Source: Deltaproteobacteria bacterium (GTDB taxonomy: Bacteria; Desulfobacterota_D; UBA1144; Nemesobacterales; JAJCZQ01). Taken from it: 64,000 nucleotides of DNA. The DNA lies in assembly GCA_029262335.1 (NCBI GenBank), contig JAJCZQ010000026.1, forward strand, positions 53,995 through 117,994. The letters run 5' to 3'. The notes under the pieces are model-generated. The model was given only the letters and a program-made list of their open reading frames with translations. It searched no databases and was not told the origin of the DNA. A program made the position numbers and the translations under genes. Below are positions 45,036 through 53,636 of this stretch, in pieces (position 1 is the stretch's first letter; the number at the start of each line of letters is the position of its first letter).

Positions 45036-45892
45036 AGATTAATATGGTTTATAAAATAACACATGTTACTAATTATGAATTTGATAAAACCGTATTCCTT
45101 GAACCTCATACATTCAGATTAATACCCCGCAACGATCCTTATCAGACAGTAAAAGAATTCAGCATAAAAATTAAACCTAAAGAAGCCGGTTCGAGCTACA
45201 ATATTGATTTAGACGGCAATACCACCCTTACCGCCTGGTTTAACGAAACTCACAACAAACTGGAAATTAAGACTTCTTCTAAAATAGAGCTGAACAACAC
45301 AAACCCCTTTGATTACATAATTACTGACCTTGAGGCCATCAAACTGCCGCTGAAGTATGAAAAAGATCTTCAAAAACAACTTGCGGCCTATATTTTATTA
45401 CAGAACAAACCATCGAAAAAACTGGCAGATTTTGCAAAAAGCGTGCTTGAAGAATCGGACAATGGAACTATCAGGTTTCTTAGTAACCTTTGTGCCAGAA
45501 TACACTCCACTATTGAAAAAACAGACAGAGAAACCGGCGACCCATATACCGCGGATACCACTTTAAGTATGGGTAATGGTTCATGCAGGGACCTTACAGT
45601 CCTTTTTATGGAATCCTGCAGGATATTTGGACTGGCAGCAAGGTTTGTAAGCGGCTACCTTACATCGGGACATGATGGAAAGATTGAGCTTCATGCATGG
45701 TCCGAAGTATATATACCAGGTGCCGGATGGAAGGGATACGACCCCAGCACGGGATTTATAGTATCAAGTGATCATATAGCTCTTGCATGTGGGTACAGCA
45801 GCTTTATGGCCTCTCCGGTTTCAGGATATTACCGCGGCAATGACGCAAAAACCAGCCTGAGTTTTGATATCTCTATAAAAACCAGTAGATAA
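45032..45892 (+). CDS. Transglutaminase-like cysteine protease/ligase
   Basis: A protein of 286 residues with an N-terminal beta domain (about 1-150) and a transglutaminase core. Cys is in GSCRDLTVLFME, His in LHAWSEVYIPGAGW and Asp in YDPSTG; the catalytic triad is complete. It belongs to the Anbu/ATP-grasp operon, where such proteins are predicted to cut or join peptides. Overlap with the Anbu stop (4 bp) suggests fixed co-translation. It is cytoplasmic (no signal). Confidence 0.92.
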   Translation: MKINMVYKITHVTNYEFDKTVFLEPHTFRLIPRNDPYQTVKEFSIKIKPKEAGSSYNIDLDGNTTLTAWFNETHNKLEIKTSSKIELNNTNPFDYIITDLEAIKLPLKYEKDLQKQLAAYILLQNKPSKKLADFAKSVLEESDNGTIRFLSNLCARIHSTIEKTDRETGDPYTADTTLSMGNGSCRDLTVLFMESCRIFGLAARFVSGYLTSGHDGKIELHAWSEVYIPGAGWKGYDPSTGFIVSSDHIALACGYSSFMASPVSGYYRGNDAKTSLSFDISIKTSR

Positions 45893-45931
45893 TACCTTTA
45901 TAAATATAAGATTTATAATTACTTATACCTG

Positions 45932-45960
45932 TTGGCATAAAATTATTATTGCTATATAAT
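45932..45960 (+). promoter_or_regulatory. Sigma-70 promoter of the argBDF operon
   Basis: TTGGCA (45932-45937), 17 bp, TATAAT (45955-45960). It lies about 33 bp upstream of the argB start codon. No ARG box was recognised. Confidence 0.65.
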
Positions 45961-45992
45961 TAACTTTTTTTCAAAATGAAAAGGGCAAATAT

Positions 45993-46874
45993 ATGAAAGA
46001 ACTTTTAAATAAAGCACAAACACTTGTTGAGGCACTGCCGTATATAAAGGATTTTCACGGCAAGACCATAGTGATTAAATACGGCGGAAGCATAGGTAGT
46101 GAAGAACTGTCTAATTTTGCCCGCGATCTTATATTAATGAAATATGTGGGAATTAAACCCGTTGTTGTTCACGGAGGCGGCCCTCAGATTGCAGAGCACC
46201 TTCAAAAGCAGGGACTAAAATCCACTTTTATTGCTGGCCTTCGTGTAACTGACAAAAAAACCATGGAAATAGCCGAAATGGTACTTGTGGGTAAGGTTAA
46301 TCAGCAAATTATAAATTCAATAAATCAGCATGATGGTAAGGCAGTCGGGCTTTCGGGGAAAGAAGGCCAGATAATAAGGGCCAAAAAAATTGATTTAAAA
46401 AAACTAGCTAAAAATAACGGCATAAAAATCCCGCGCAATACTGATCTTGGCATGGTAGGGGAAGTTGAAAAAATTAATCCCGAATTACTCCGCACTCTTG
46501 AGGATTCAGGTTACATTCCAGTAATTGCTCCGATTGGTGTAGATGGTGATGGAAATACATACAATATTAATGCAGACCATGTTGCAGGCAAAATTGCCGG
46601 TGCTCTTGATGCAGCCAAACTTATACTTTTAACAAATGTTCCCGGGATTCTTGATGAAAAGAAAAAACTTATTTCATCAGTTACCGAATCAACAGCAAAA
46701 AAGTTAATAAAAAAAGAGATAGTATCCCAGGGTATGATCCCCAAAGTTATGTGTGCACTTGAGGCCCTTCATGAGGGAGTGGATAAAGTACATATAATAG
46801 ACGGTACTGTCGAACGTGCCGTAATACTTGAAATTTTTACCGACTCCGGAATCGGTACGGAGATAATGATTTGA
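45993..46874 (+). CDS. argB: Acetylglutamate kinase
   Basis: Second step of arginine synthesis, phosphorylating N-acetylglutamate. The 293 residues have IKYGGSI (phosphate loop), VVVHGGGPQIAEHL, VGLSGKEG and MIPKVMCALEALHEGV. It seems to be the longer, arginine-sensitive type with an N-terminal helix (about 25 residues before IKYGGS). First gene of argB-argD-argF, behind a sigma-70 promoter. Confidence 0.96.
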   Translation: MKELLNKAQTLVEALPYIKDFHGKTIVIKYGGSIGSEELSNFARDLILMKYVGIKPVVVHGGGPQIAEHLQKQGLKSTFIAGLRVTDKKTMEIAEMVLVGKVNQQIINSINQHDGKAVGLSGKEGQIIRAKKIDLKKLAKNNGIKIPRNTDLGMVGEVEKINPELLRTLEDSGYIPVIAPIGVDGDGNTYNINADHVAGKIAGALDAAKLILLTNVPGILDEKKKLISSVTESTAKKLIKKEIVSQGMIPKVMCALEALHEGVDKVHIIDGTVERAVILEIFTDSGIGTEIMI

Positions 46875-48079
46875 AAACCGATGAAATAATTTCCGACGTC
46901 GATACCTATATTCTCGGTACCTATGGGAGAATACCACTTACCATCAGGGAAGGCCGGGGTTCATGGGTATGGGACAATGACGGCAATAAATACCTTGATT
47001 TTACTACCGGCATAGCGGTTACAAACCTGGGACATAGCTATTCTGCTTTGACGGAAGCTATAAAGAACCAGTCAGAAAAAATTATTCATACTTCAAACCT
47101 CTTTTACCTCGAACCACAGGCAAAACTTGCAAAGATGCTGGTTGAAAACTCTTTTGCCGACAAAGTGTTTTTCTGCAATACGGGTACGGAAGCAGTTGAA
47201 GGGGCAATTAAGTTTGCAAGAAAGTGGGGAAGTGAGAATGGTGGAAAATACAAAATTCTCTCCACTATGGGTTCTTTTCACGGGCGTACATTCGGTGCCC
47301 TCAGTGCAACAGGATCTTCCAAGTATCATGAAGGGTTTAAACCAATGCTCGAAGGCTTTGATTTTGTACCCTACGGAGATGCAGAATCAGTAGCCGATTA
47401 TGTTAAAACGGCTGATTTATGTGCAATCATAGTGGAACCCATACAGGGTGAAAATGGTGTAATTGTCCCCGAAAGCGGGTATTTGAAGGAACTAAGGTCT
47501 ATATGCAATGAAAACGATGTACTTTTGATACTTGATGAAATACAGGTAGGCATGGGCAGGACAGGGACACTTTTTGCATATGAACAGGAAGGAATTGAAC
47601 CCGATATCATGACTCTGGCAAAAGGCCTTGGCGGAGGCGTACCATGCGGTGCAGTGTTGCTTAACAACAAAGTTGCGGAGAAGATCAAACCCGGAAGCCA
47701 CGGCACTACATTTGGCGGCAATCCTCTCGCAGTCAGCTGCGCTTTTGAAATACTTAATACTATTAAGAATAAAGAGTTACTTAGTTCTGTAACAGAGCTT
47801 GGACACTATTTTAAAGAAAAGTTAAATCAGATTCAATCAGAATATACAGATCTTGTATCCGGTGTCAGGGGTAAAGGCCTTATAGTGGGAATTGAATTTA
47901 GTTCAGCAGAAAAGGCAAAGAAAACTATAGATAAGACAATCTCCGAAGGCCTGCTAACAATTCATACAGCCGGTAATGTAATGAGAATTTTACCACCATT
48001 AAATACCAACAGGGAAGAAATAGACTTTGCACTGGAGATAATTAATAAATCTTTAAAAGAGGTGCATTCCGATGCCTAA
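46871..48079 (+). CDS. argD: Acetylornithine aminotransferase
   Basis: A PLP-dependent class III aminotransferase of 402 residues. The signature LLILDEIQVGMGRTG and the PLP lysine in TLAKGLGGGVPCGA are clear. Translation starts at a TTG that overlaps the argB stop (TTGA), so ArgD is translationally coupled to ArgB. It ends 8 bp inside argF. Confidence 0.95.
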   Translation: MKTDEIISDVDTYILGTYGRIPLTIREGRGSWVWDNDGNKYLDFTTGIAVTNLGHSYSALTEAIKNQSEKIIHTSNLFYLEPQAKLAKMLVENSFADKVFFCNTGTEAVEGAIKFARKWGSENGGKYKILSTMGSFHGRTFGALSATGSSKYHEGFKPMLEGFDFVPYGDAESVADYVKTADLCAIIVEPIQGENGVIVPESGYLKELRSICNENDVLLILDEIQVGMGRTGTLFAYEQEGIEPDIMTLAKGLGGGVPCGAVLLNNKVAEKIKPGSHGTTFGGNPLAVSCAFEILNTIKNKELLSSVTELGHYFKEKLNQIQSEYTDLVSGVRGKGLIVGIEFSSAEKAKKTIDKTISEGLLTIHTAGNVMRILPPLNTNREEIDFALEIINKSLKEVHSDA

Positions 48080-48986
48080 TCATTTCTTAAGTATATTTGA
48101 CCTCAAGAAGGCAGAGATAGAACAGATAGTTCAAAGGTCTGCCCGGCTAAAGAAAGAAAAAAAGGAATCTATCACACATCACAGCCTCCTGGGTAAAACC
48201 ATCGGTATGGTATTTGAAAAACTCTCTACAAGGACAAGGGTTTCTTTCCAGGTAGCAATAAACGACCTAGGCGCAAGCCCCATATATCTAAATACCAGTG
48301 AAATGCAGCTCGGACGTGGAGAGATTATCCCTGATACGGCCAAAGTTCTTTCTTCATACCTCGATGGAGTGATTATAAGGACATACGGGCAGGAAAGGAT
48401 TACGGAATTTGCAGAAAATTCCTCAGTTCCTGTAATTAACGCACTGACTGACCTTGAACACCCAACACAGATAGTTGCAGACCTGTTTACCGTTCAGGAG
48501 CAGGGTATTGATATAAGCAGTTTTAACCTCACATATATCGGAGACGGAAATAACATTACAAACTCTTTTATCGCCGCATCGGCTTTAATGGGTTACAACA
48601 TTACAATCTGCTGCCCCAAAGGCTTCGAACCAAATAAGGAAATACTGTCCAAATCCAGGGAAATCGGCCAAAACAAAATTGAGATTGACCATGACCCGGC
48701 TTCAGCTGTAAAAGATGCAGATGTTATTTATACAGACGTATGGGTAAGTATGGGCCAGGAAAACGAGAGTGACGGCAAGGAAAATGTTTTTGAGCCATAC
48801 CAGATTAATAAAAATCTGCTGAGTAATGCAAGGGAAGATATTGTAATCATGCACTGCCTTCCGGCACACAGGGGTGAAGAAATAACTGATGAAGTGCTTA
48901 GCAGTAAGAATTCCGTAGTGTTTGATCAGGCAGAAAACAAACTCCATGCCGGCAAAGCAATTCTTGAATATTATTTTAAAAGTTAA
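48072..48986 (+). CDS. argF: Ornithine carbamoyltransferase
   Basis: Joins ornithine and carbamoyl phosphate to citrulline. The 304 residues are standard. EKLSTRTRVSFQVA contains the carbamoyl-phosphate STRTR motif, DLEHPTQIVADLFT is another block, and HCLPAHRGEEI contains the ornithine-site Cys. It overlaps the argD end by 8 bp, and its 3' end overlaps convergent uvrC by 4 bp. Confidence 0.96.
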   Translation: MPNHFLSIFDLKKAEIEQIVQRSARLKKEKKESITHHSLLGKTIGMVFEKLSTRTRVSFQVAINDLGASPIYLNTSEMQLGRGEIIPDTAKVLSSYLDGVIIRTYGQERITEFAENSSVPVINALTDLEHPTQIVADLFTVQEQGIDISSFNLTYIGDGNNITNSFIAASALMGYNITICCPKGFEPNKEILSKSREIGQNKIEIDHDPASAVKDADVIYTDVWVSMGQENESDGKENVFEPYQINKNLLSNAREDIVIMHCLPAHRGEEITDEVLSSKNSVVFDQAENKLHAGKAILEYYFKS

Positions 48987-50797
48987 TTAAAATGTTCTTT
49001 TAAAATTCCGGCAACTTTTTTATTCATACCGGGAAGTCTGGCAATTTCATCTTCAGAAGCAGACCTTATTTTTCCAAGGCTTCCAAAATGATTTAGAAGC
49101 GTAATCCTTCTTCTCCTTCCTATACCCGGCACGTTATCAAGGCCGGAAGCAACAAGTTCTTTACCCCTTTTTTTCTTGTGATATTCAATGGCAAATCTGT
49201 GTGCTTCGTCTCTTACCCTCATAAGCAGATAAAGCCCCTGCTTATTATCATCTAAAATAAATGGCGTCTTGATTCCGTCTACATATATTTTATCAAGCTC
49301 TCCTTCTTTTCTTCCCTTTGCTATTGATATAAGTTCCAGTTTATCTTTATAGCCAAGTTTGCTTAATACATCTGAAACAACTCCAAGCTGCCCTTTCCCG
49401 CCGTCTATAACGATTAAATCGGGTATTTCCCATCCTTCTTCATCCGCCCGTTTAAATCTTCTTGTGAGGACTTCATTCATACTGGCATAATCATCCGGCC
49501 CTGATACCGTCTTGATTTTGTAGCGCCTGTAACGTTGCCTGTCGGGCATTGCATCTTTAAATCTGACCATTGAGGCGACGGGATTGGTGCCCTGAATGTT
49601 TGAGTTATCAAAACACTCAATCGTTTTAGGGAGTGATTTTAGAGAAAGAGATTTCTTTAAACTTTCAAGTAAATCCTGATTGCTTTTACTGGAAAGGATT
49701 TTTTTATTAAAACTTTCCTCAGCATTTTTATCGGCCAGTGCCAGGAGCCTGAGCTTAGCGCCCCTTACGGGTTTTGATATTAGAACCTTTTTACCCTTCT
49801 TATCCGAAAGCCATTCCTCGTAAAGTTTTTTATCTGAAATAGCTGTCCCTGTAATAATTTCCTTGGGTATATACCTTCCGTCCTGGTAAAACCTGCCAAT
49901 AAACTGCTGAAGAATCTCCCCTTTATTTGTATATGCACCACTTATAGAAAATTCGGATTTATCAATTATCGAGCCAAACCTTGAAAAGAGTACAATAATT
50001 TCAAAACTCTCATCTGCTTCAAATATGCCGATAATATCTTTGTCATCAAAGTTTGAAGAAAGTACTTTCTGTACATCAAGGTCATTTGTAAGGAGTTTTA
50101 TCTGGTCTCTAAGATAAGCCGCTTCCTCAAAATTTGTTTCCTCGGCAGCCCTGTACATATCTTTTTTGAGTATTGAGACAAGCTGTTTTTTGTCACCGCT
50201 TAGAAATGATTTTGCCTGGGTTACCGCATCTGAATATTTCTCGTGACTTACTTTTTCAGCACACGGGCCTAGGCACAAATTGAGGTTGTAGTTGAGGCAT
50301 GGCCTTTGCCAGTGCCGTTTAAATTTTTCATCAGTGCAGTCCCTTAGCTGAAACAGCTTGTGAACAAGGTGTTTGGTCTGCTTTAATGCCCCAGCAGAAG
50401 CAAAAGGTCCATAATACAGTGAGCCGTCTTCTCTCACCCTCCTGGTTCTTAATAGTTTTGGAAATTTATCCTTATTTGTAATTGTTAAAAAGGAATAACT
50501 CTTATCATCTTTAAGCCTGATGTTGTATTTAGGTTTGTGTGTCTTGATTAAAGAGTTTTCAAGGATTAATGCTTCTCTTTCGCCTTTTGTTACTATGAAA
50601 TCGATCGTATCAATTTCTTTTACAAGGTAGTTAATCTGCGGCCTGTTATCACCGCTCTGGTTAAAATAGGAACTTACCCTGCTTTTAAGGTCCTTTGCCT
50701 TCCCAATATACACCGGTTTCCCGCTGGTATTTCGCATTATGTAAATACCGGTCTTTTTGGGAATATTCTCTAACAGTGATTTTTTGGACTTGAGCAT
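48983..50797 (-). CDS. uvrC: Excinuclease ABC subunit C
   Basis: A nucleotide-excision repair nuclease that makes both cuts. The 604 residues contain the GIY-YIG domain (TGIYIMRN...VYIGKAKDLKSRVSSYF), a Cys-rich region (CLNYNLNLCLGPC), a UVR motif (YLRDQIKLL), the RNase H-like endonuclease block (ECFDNSNIQGTNPVASMV, LIVIDGGKGQL) and C-terminal helix-hairpin-helix repeats (NVPGIGRRRRITLL, RLPGMNKKVAGIL). Single gene on the minus strand. Confidence 0.97.
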   Translation of the reverse strand: MLKSKKSLLENIPKKTGIYIMRNTSGKPVYIGKAKDLKSRVSSYFNQSGDNRPQINYLVKEIDTIDFIVTKGEREALILENSLIKTHKPKYNIRLKDDKSYSFLTITNKDKFPKLLRTRRVREDGSLYYGPFASAGALKQTKHLVHKLFQLRDCTDEKFKRHWQRPCLNYNLNLCLGPCAEKVSHEKYSDAVTQAKSFLSGDKKQLVSILKKDMYRAAEETNFEEAAYLRDQIKLLTNDLDVQKVLSSNFDDKDIIGIFEADESFEIIVLFSRFGSIIDKSEFSISGAYTNKGEILQQFIGRFYQDGRYIPKEIITGTAISDKKLYEEWLSDKKGKKVLISKPVRGAKLRLLALADKNAEESFNKKILSSKSNQDLLESLKKSLSLKSLPKTIECFDNSNIQGTNPVASMVRFKDAMPDRQRYRRYKIKTVSGPDDYASMNEVLTRRFKRADEEGWEIPDLIVIDGGKGQLGVVSDVLSKLGYKDKLELISIAKGRKEGELDKIYVDGIKTPFILDDNKQGLYLLMRVRDEAHRFAIEYHKKKRGKELVASGLDNVPGIGRRRRITLLNHFGSLGKIRSASEDEIARLPGMNKKVAGILKEHFN

Positions 50798-50843
50798 TCA
50801 ATATATTGTAATTTATTGAGAAAATATTTCAGATAATTTTTGC

Positions 50844-50877
50844 AAAAAAAAAGCCGGGTATAAAACCCGGCCTTTTT
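50844..50877 (-). terminator. Terminator of the small exported protein gene
   Basis: On the minus strand GCCGGG and CCCGGC form a stem around a short AT loop and a run of nine T follows. It lies between the small exported protein gene and uvrC and isolates the two. Confidence 0.85.
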
Positions 50878-50902
50878 ATAAAAAATTATTTTTTAATGAC
50901 TT

Positions 50903-51163
50903 TTAATAATCGTCGTCAATTCTAATAGAAGTTGGTGGATATTCTATGTTAAAAGCTCCCCTGTAGGGTTCTGAATCCAGAAACCAGTAACCACCCTTAA
51001 CAAAGATGTTTAAAAGGGCTATTGGCGGCCTTATTACAAGTGATGTTAATTTAAATGGATGTAATGCATCACCAGGATTGTAATGGTAATCAGTTACACC
51101 CTGTGCAAAAGAAACTGACGAAAATAGCAATACTCCCAGTATTGCGCCTAATAAGTACTTCAT
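50903..51163 (-). CDS. Small exported protein
   Basis: A protein of 86 residues with a signal peptide (cleavage near SFAQ). The mature part has a conserved-looking layout: DALHPFKL, RPPIALLNIF, GGYWFLDSEPYRGAF and an acidic IDDDY end. By memory, similar small exported proteins with HP...P...YW...EP motifs occur in deltaproteobacteria, sometimes near outer-membrane genes. No function is recognised. GGAGG precedes the ATG. Confidence 0.6.
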   Translation of the reverse strand: MKYLLGAILGVLLFSSVSFAQGVTDYHYNPGDALHPFKLTSLVIRPPIALLNIFVKGGYWFLDSEPYRGAFNIEYPPTSIRIDDDY

Positions 51164-51450
51164 TTACGACCCACCTCCATTACTAAACATTCTGTAAAAA
51201 TATTAAAGCAATAATATTAATAGTCAACCAAATTAATCTTTAATTTAAAAGGTTATTGTACATATTGTTAAAAATTCCGGTTCGATATTACAAAAAGAGT
51301 TAAGAGATCCTTTATTTCCTTTTAAATATAATATTTTCTTTCAACCTTTTATTGAAACAGGTGTTTAAATATATATCTCTTTGATTATAGAAACTTAACA
51401 ACTAAGAATCTTGACTAGGTATATTATTAGCGTTAAATTTAGAGTCTTCC

Positions 51451-52758
51451 ATGAGAAAAAAGTATTTATATTTAGAAACTTACGGCTGTCAGATGAATGA
51501 ATATGATTCAGACAGAATACATAATGCACTTGATGTTGAACTTACCGGCAATCCAAAAGATGCTGACTACATTATAGTTAACACATGCGCAATACGTGAA
51601 AAAGCGGACCAAAAGGCACTCAGCAGCCTTGGAAGATACAAACATCTGAAATCAAATAACCCCGAATTAATTATTGGAATTGCCGGCTGCGTTGCACAGC
51701 TTTACGGAAAAAAACTGCTAAAACAGATGCCCTATCTTGATTTTGTTTTGGGGCCGCGTGCAATACCTAATCTGCCCCAGATAATTTCTGAAATTGAAAC
51801 CAAAAATACCAGAAAGATTGATATATCATTTGATATAGAAGAAGTTTTTGAGGTTAACCCCTTTCATGAAGAAGGCCGGGTAAGTGCCTTTGTATCTATT
51901 CAGCAGGGATGCAATAAAAGGTGTGCATACTGCATTGTACCTACAGTCAGGGGCAATGAGGTAAACAGGCCCATGGAAGATATCGTAAAGGAAACGGTTT
52001 ACCTGCTCTCCAAAGGGGTCAGGGAAATTACACTCATTGGTCAGACCGTAAATTCATGGAAACAGGATAAGTACAAATTTGGAGATTTACTAAGAACCGT
52101 GGGGGAACTTGAAGGGCTCGAACGACTCAGGTTTACAACATCATACCCGCGCGATATCACAAAACGTATGGTTGATGCAATGAAAGAAGTAAGAGAAGTC
52201 TGCAGCCATATCCATCTCCCCGTACAATCAGGTTCCGATGATGTCCTAAAGCTTATGAACAGGACATATTCCAGGCAATGGTATCTTGATAGTGTCAACA
52301 GGTTAAGGGATGCAATCCCGGATATTGCTATCTCGACAGATATGATAATAGGATTCCCCGGGGAAACAGATTCAGATTTTGAACAAACACTCAGCCTGCT
52401 AGATGAAGTTGAATTTGAAAGCTCATTTTCGTTCAAGTATTCCCCCAGGCCGGGAACTGTTGGAGAAAAATTAGCGAAAACTGACTCTATTGATGATAAA
52501 ATATCCGGTGAGAGGTTAAGCATCTTCCAGGAGAAACAAAAGTACTATACATTGAAGAAAAACCTGGAAAGAATTGGAAAGATAGAAGAAGTGCTTGTTG
52601 AAGGATTTAGCAAACACGATAACAATTATTTATTTGGCAGAACAACACATAACCGTATAATGAATTTTGAAGGTGGCGGCAATTTAGTAGGCAAAACGGT
52701 AAACGTTAGAGTTGAAGAAGGATTGCCGAATTCATTACGGGGCGTAATACCAAACTAG
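51451..52758 (+). CDS. miaB: tRNA-2-methylthio-N6-isopentenyladenosine synthase
   Basis: A radical-SAM methylthiotransferase that modifies A37 of tRNAs reading UNN codons. The 435 residues have the UPF0004 domain with three cluster cysteines (TYGCQMNEYD, NTCAIREKA, GCVAQ), the radical SAM site CNKRCAYC, QSGSDDVLKLMNR and a C-terminal TRAM domain (EVLVEG...). It ends 19 bp before the next gene. MiaA is not seen here. Confidence 0.96.
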   Translation: MRKKYLYLETYGCQMNEYDSDRIHNALDVELTGNPKDADYIIVNTCAIREKADQKALSSLGRYKHLKSNNPELIIGIAGCVAQLYGKKLLKQMPYLDFVLGPRAIPNLPQIISEIETKNTRKIDISFDIEEVFEVNPFHEEGRVSAFVSIQQGCNKRCAYCIVPTVRGNEVNRPMEDIVKETVYLLSKGVREITLIGQTVNSWKQDKYKFGDLLRTVGELEGLERLRFTTSYPRDITKRMVDAMKEVREVCSHIHLPVQSGSDDVLKLMNRTYSRQWYLDSVNRLRDAIPDIAISTDMIIGFPGETDSDFEQTLSLLDEVEFESSFSFKYSPRPGTVGEKLAKTDSIDDKISGERLSIFQEKQKYYTLKKNLERIGKIEEVLVEGFSKHDNNYLFGRTTHNRIMNFEGGGNLVGKTVNVRVEEGLPNSLRGVIPN

Positions 52759-52777
52759 GATACAAGGTGAGGTTTTA

Positions 52778-53254
52778 ATGTATCAGGAAATGAAAGTTAC
52801 AGGGATCGCAATTGACCCCTTTACCAACAGTCCAATAGTAATTTTAAAAAGTGAAGATGGTGTAAAAGTACTTCCAATATGGGTAGGTTTCATGGAGGCC
52901 AGTTCTATTGCAATGGAGCTGGAGAAAACCCCACGTGTGAGGCCAATAACCCACGACCTTATTAAAAATATATTTGAACAGATAGATTTCACTCTTTCCA
53001 GGATTGAGGTTACAGATCTTAAAGACAATACATTTTATGCAAATATCTATCTTAAAAACAACGGTAAGGAACATATATTTGATGCAAGGCCAAGTGATGC
53101 TATTGCAATAGCCATAAGGACAGGTGCACCTATATTTGTAAATGAAAAAGTTATTGAGAATGCGCAGAAAATCGAAATTGAAGAAAATGATGAAAAATTA
53201 AAAGACCTGCTCTCTCAATTGTCAGATGATGATTTTGGCAACTACAAAATGTAG
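52778..53254 (+). CDS. Bifunctional nuclease family protein (BFN/DUF151)
   Basis: A protein of 158 residues in the BFN family. Blocks VLPIWVGFMEASSIAMELE, RPITHDLIKNI, and DARPSDAIAIAIRTGAPIFV are typical, and an acidic C-terminal helix follows. Some members have RNase and DNase activity; bacterial roles are little known. It follows miaB by 19 bp and is probably co-transcribed, a neighbourhood I recall in several genomes. Confidence 0.92.
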   Translation: MYQEMKVTGIAIDPFTNSPIVILKSEDGVKVLPIWVGFMEASSIAMELEKTPRVRPITHDLIKNIFEQIDFTLSRIEVTDLKDNTFYANIYLKNNGKEHIFDARPSDAIAIAIRTGAPIFVNEKVIENAQKIEIEENDEKLKDLLSQLSDDDFGNYKM

Positions 53255-53263
53255 TAGGTTAGT

Positions 53264-53479
53264 TTAATGATAGGCGTGAGATTTTAAATCCTTTTTATCT
53301 GTAATCGTAAATACCGTCTCCCCGCACTGCTCACACTGAAAATTGACTCTTACCGGGGGATGACTTATTCCAATACTGACCATTAACCATCCAAAGAATG
53401 TGTACACAGAATTTGGGACAATCCATGGATCACCCATTTTATAACCGCATTTGCAGGATTTACTTTTATGGGAACTCAT
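53264..53479 (-). CDS. Small zinc-ribbon-like protein
   Basis: A protein of 71 residues. Two cysteine pairs (C9-x-C11 and CEQC near residue 50) could bind zinc, and a mildly hydrophobic segment (VYTFFGWLMVSIGIS) lies between them. It is convergent with the BFN gene (9 bp gap) and downstream of amt beyond a terminator. No family name is known to me. Confidence 0.55.
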   Translation of the reverse strand: MSSHKSKSCKCGYKMGDPWIVPNSVYTFFGWLMVSIGISHPPVRVNFQCEQCGETVFTITDKKDLKSHAYH

Positions 53480-53586
53480 AATTTAAGTCCTAAATACTAA
53501 CCTGAAATATCAATATTTAAACTGTTTGCAATTTATTAGTATCTGTTTCTTAATTTAAGTTTCAGAATTGCGTAAACAAAAGGAAA

Positions 53587-53615
53587 TAAAAAAGCCCGCA
53601 TAATGCGGGCTTTTA
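53587..53615 (-). terminator. Terminator of amt
   Basis: On the minus strand AAAGCCCGCAT and ATGCGGGCTTT form a strong hairpin followed by TTTTTTATTT, directly after the amt stop. Confidence 0.9.
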
Positions 53616-53636
53616 ATGTTTAAATGTTGTTATTAA

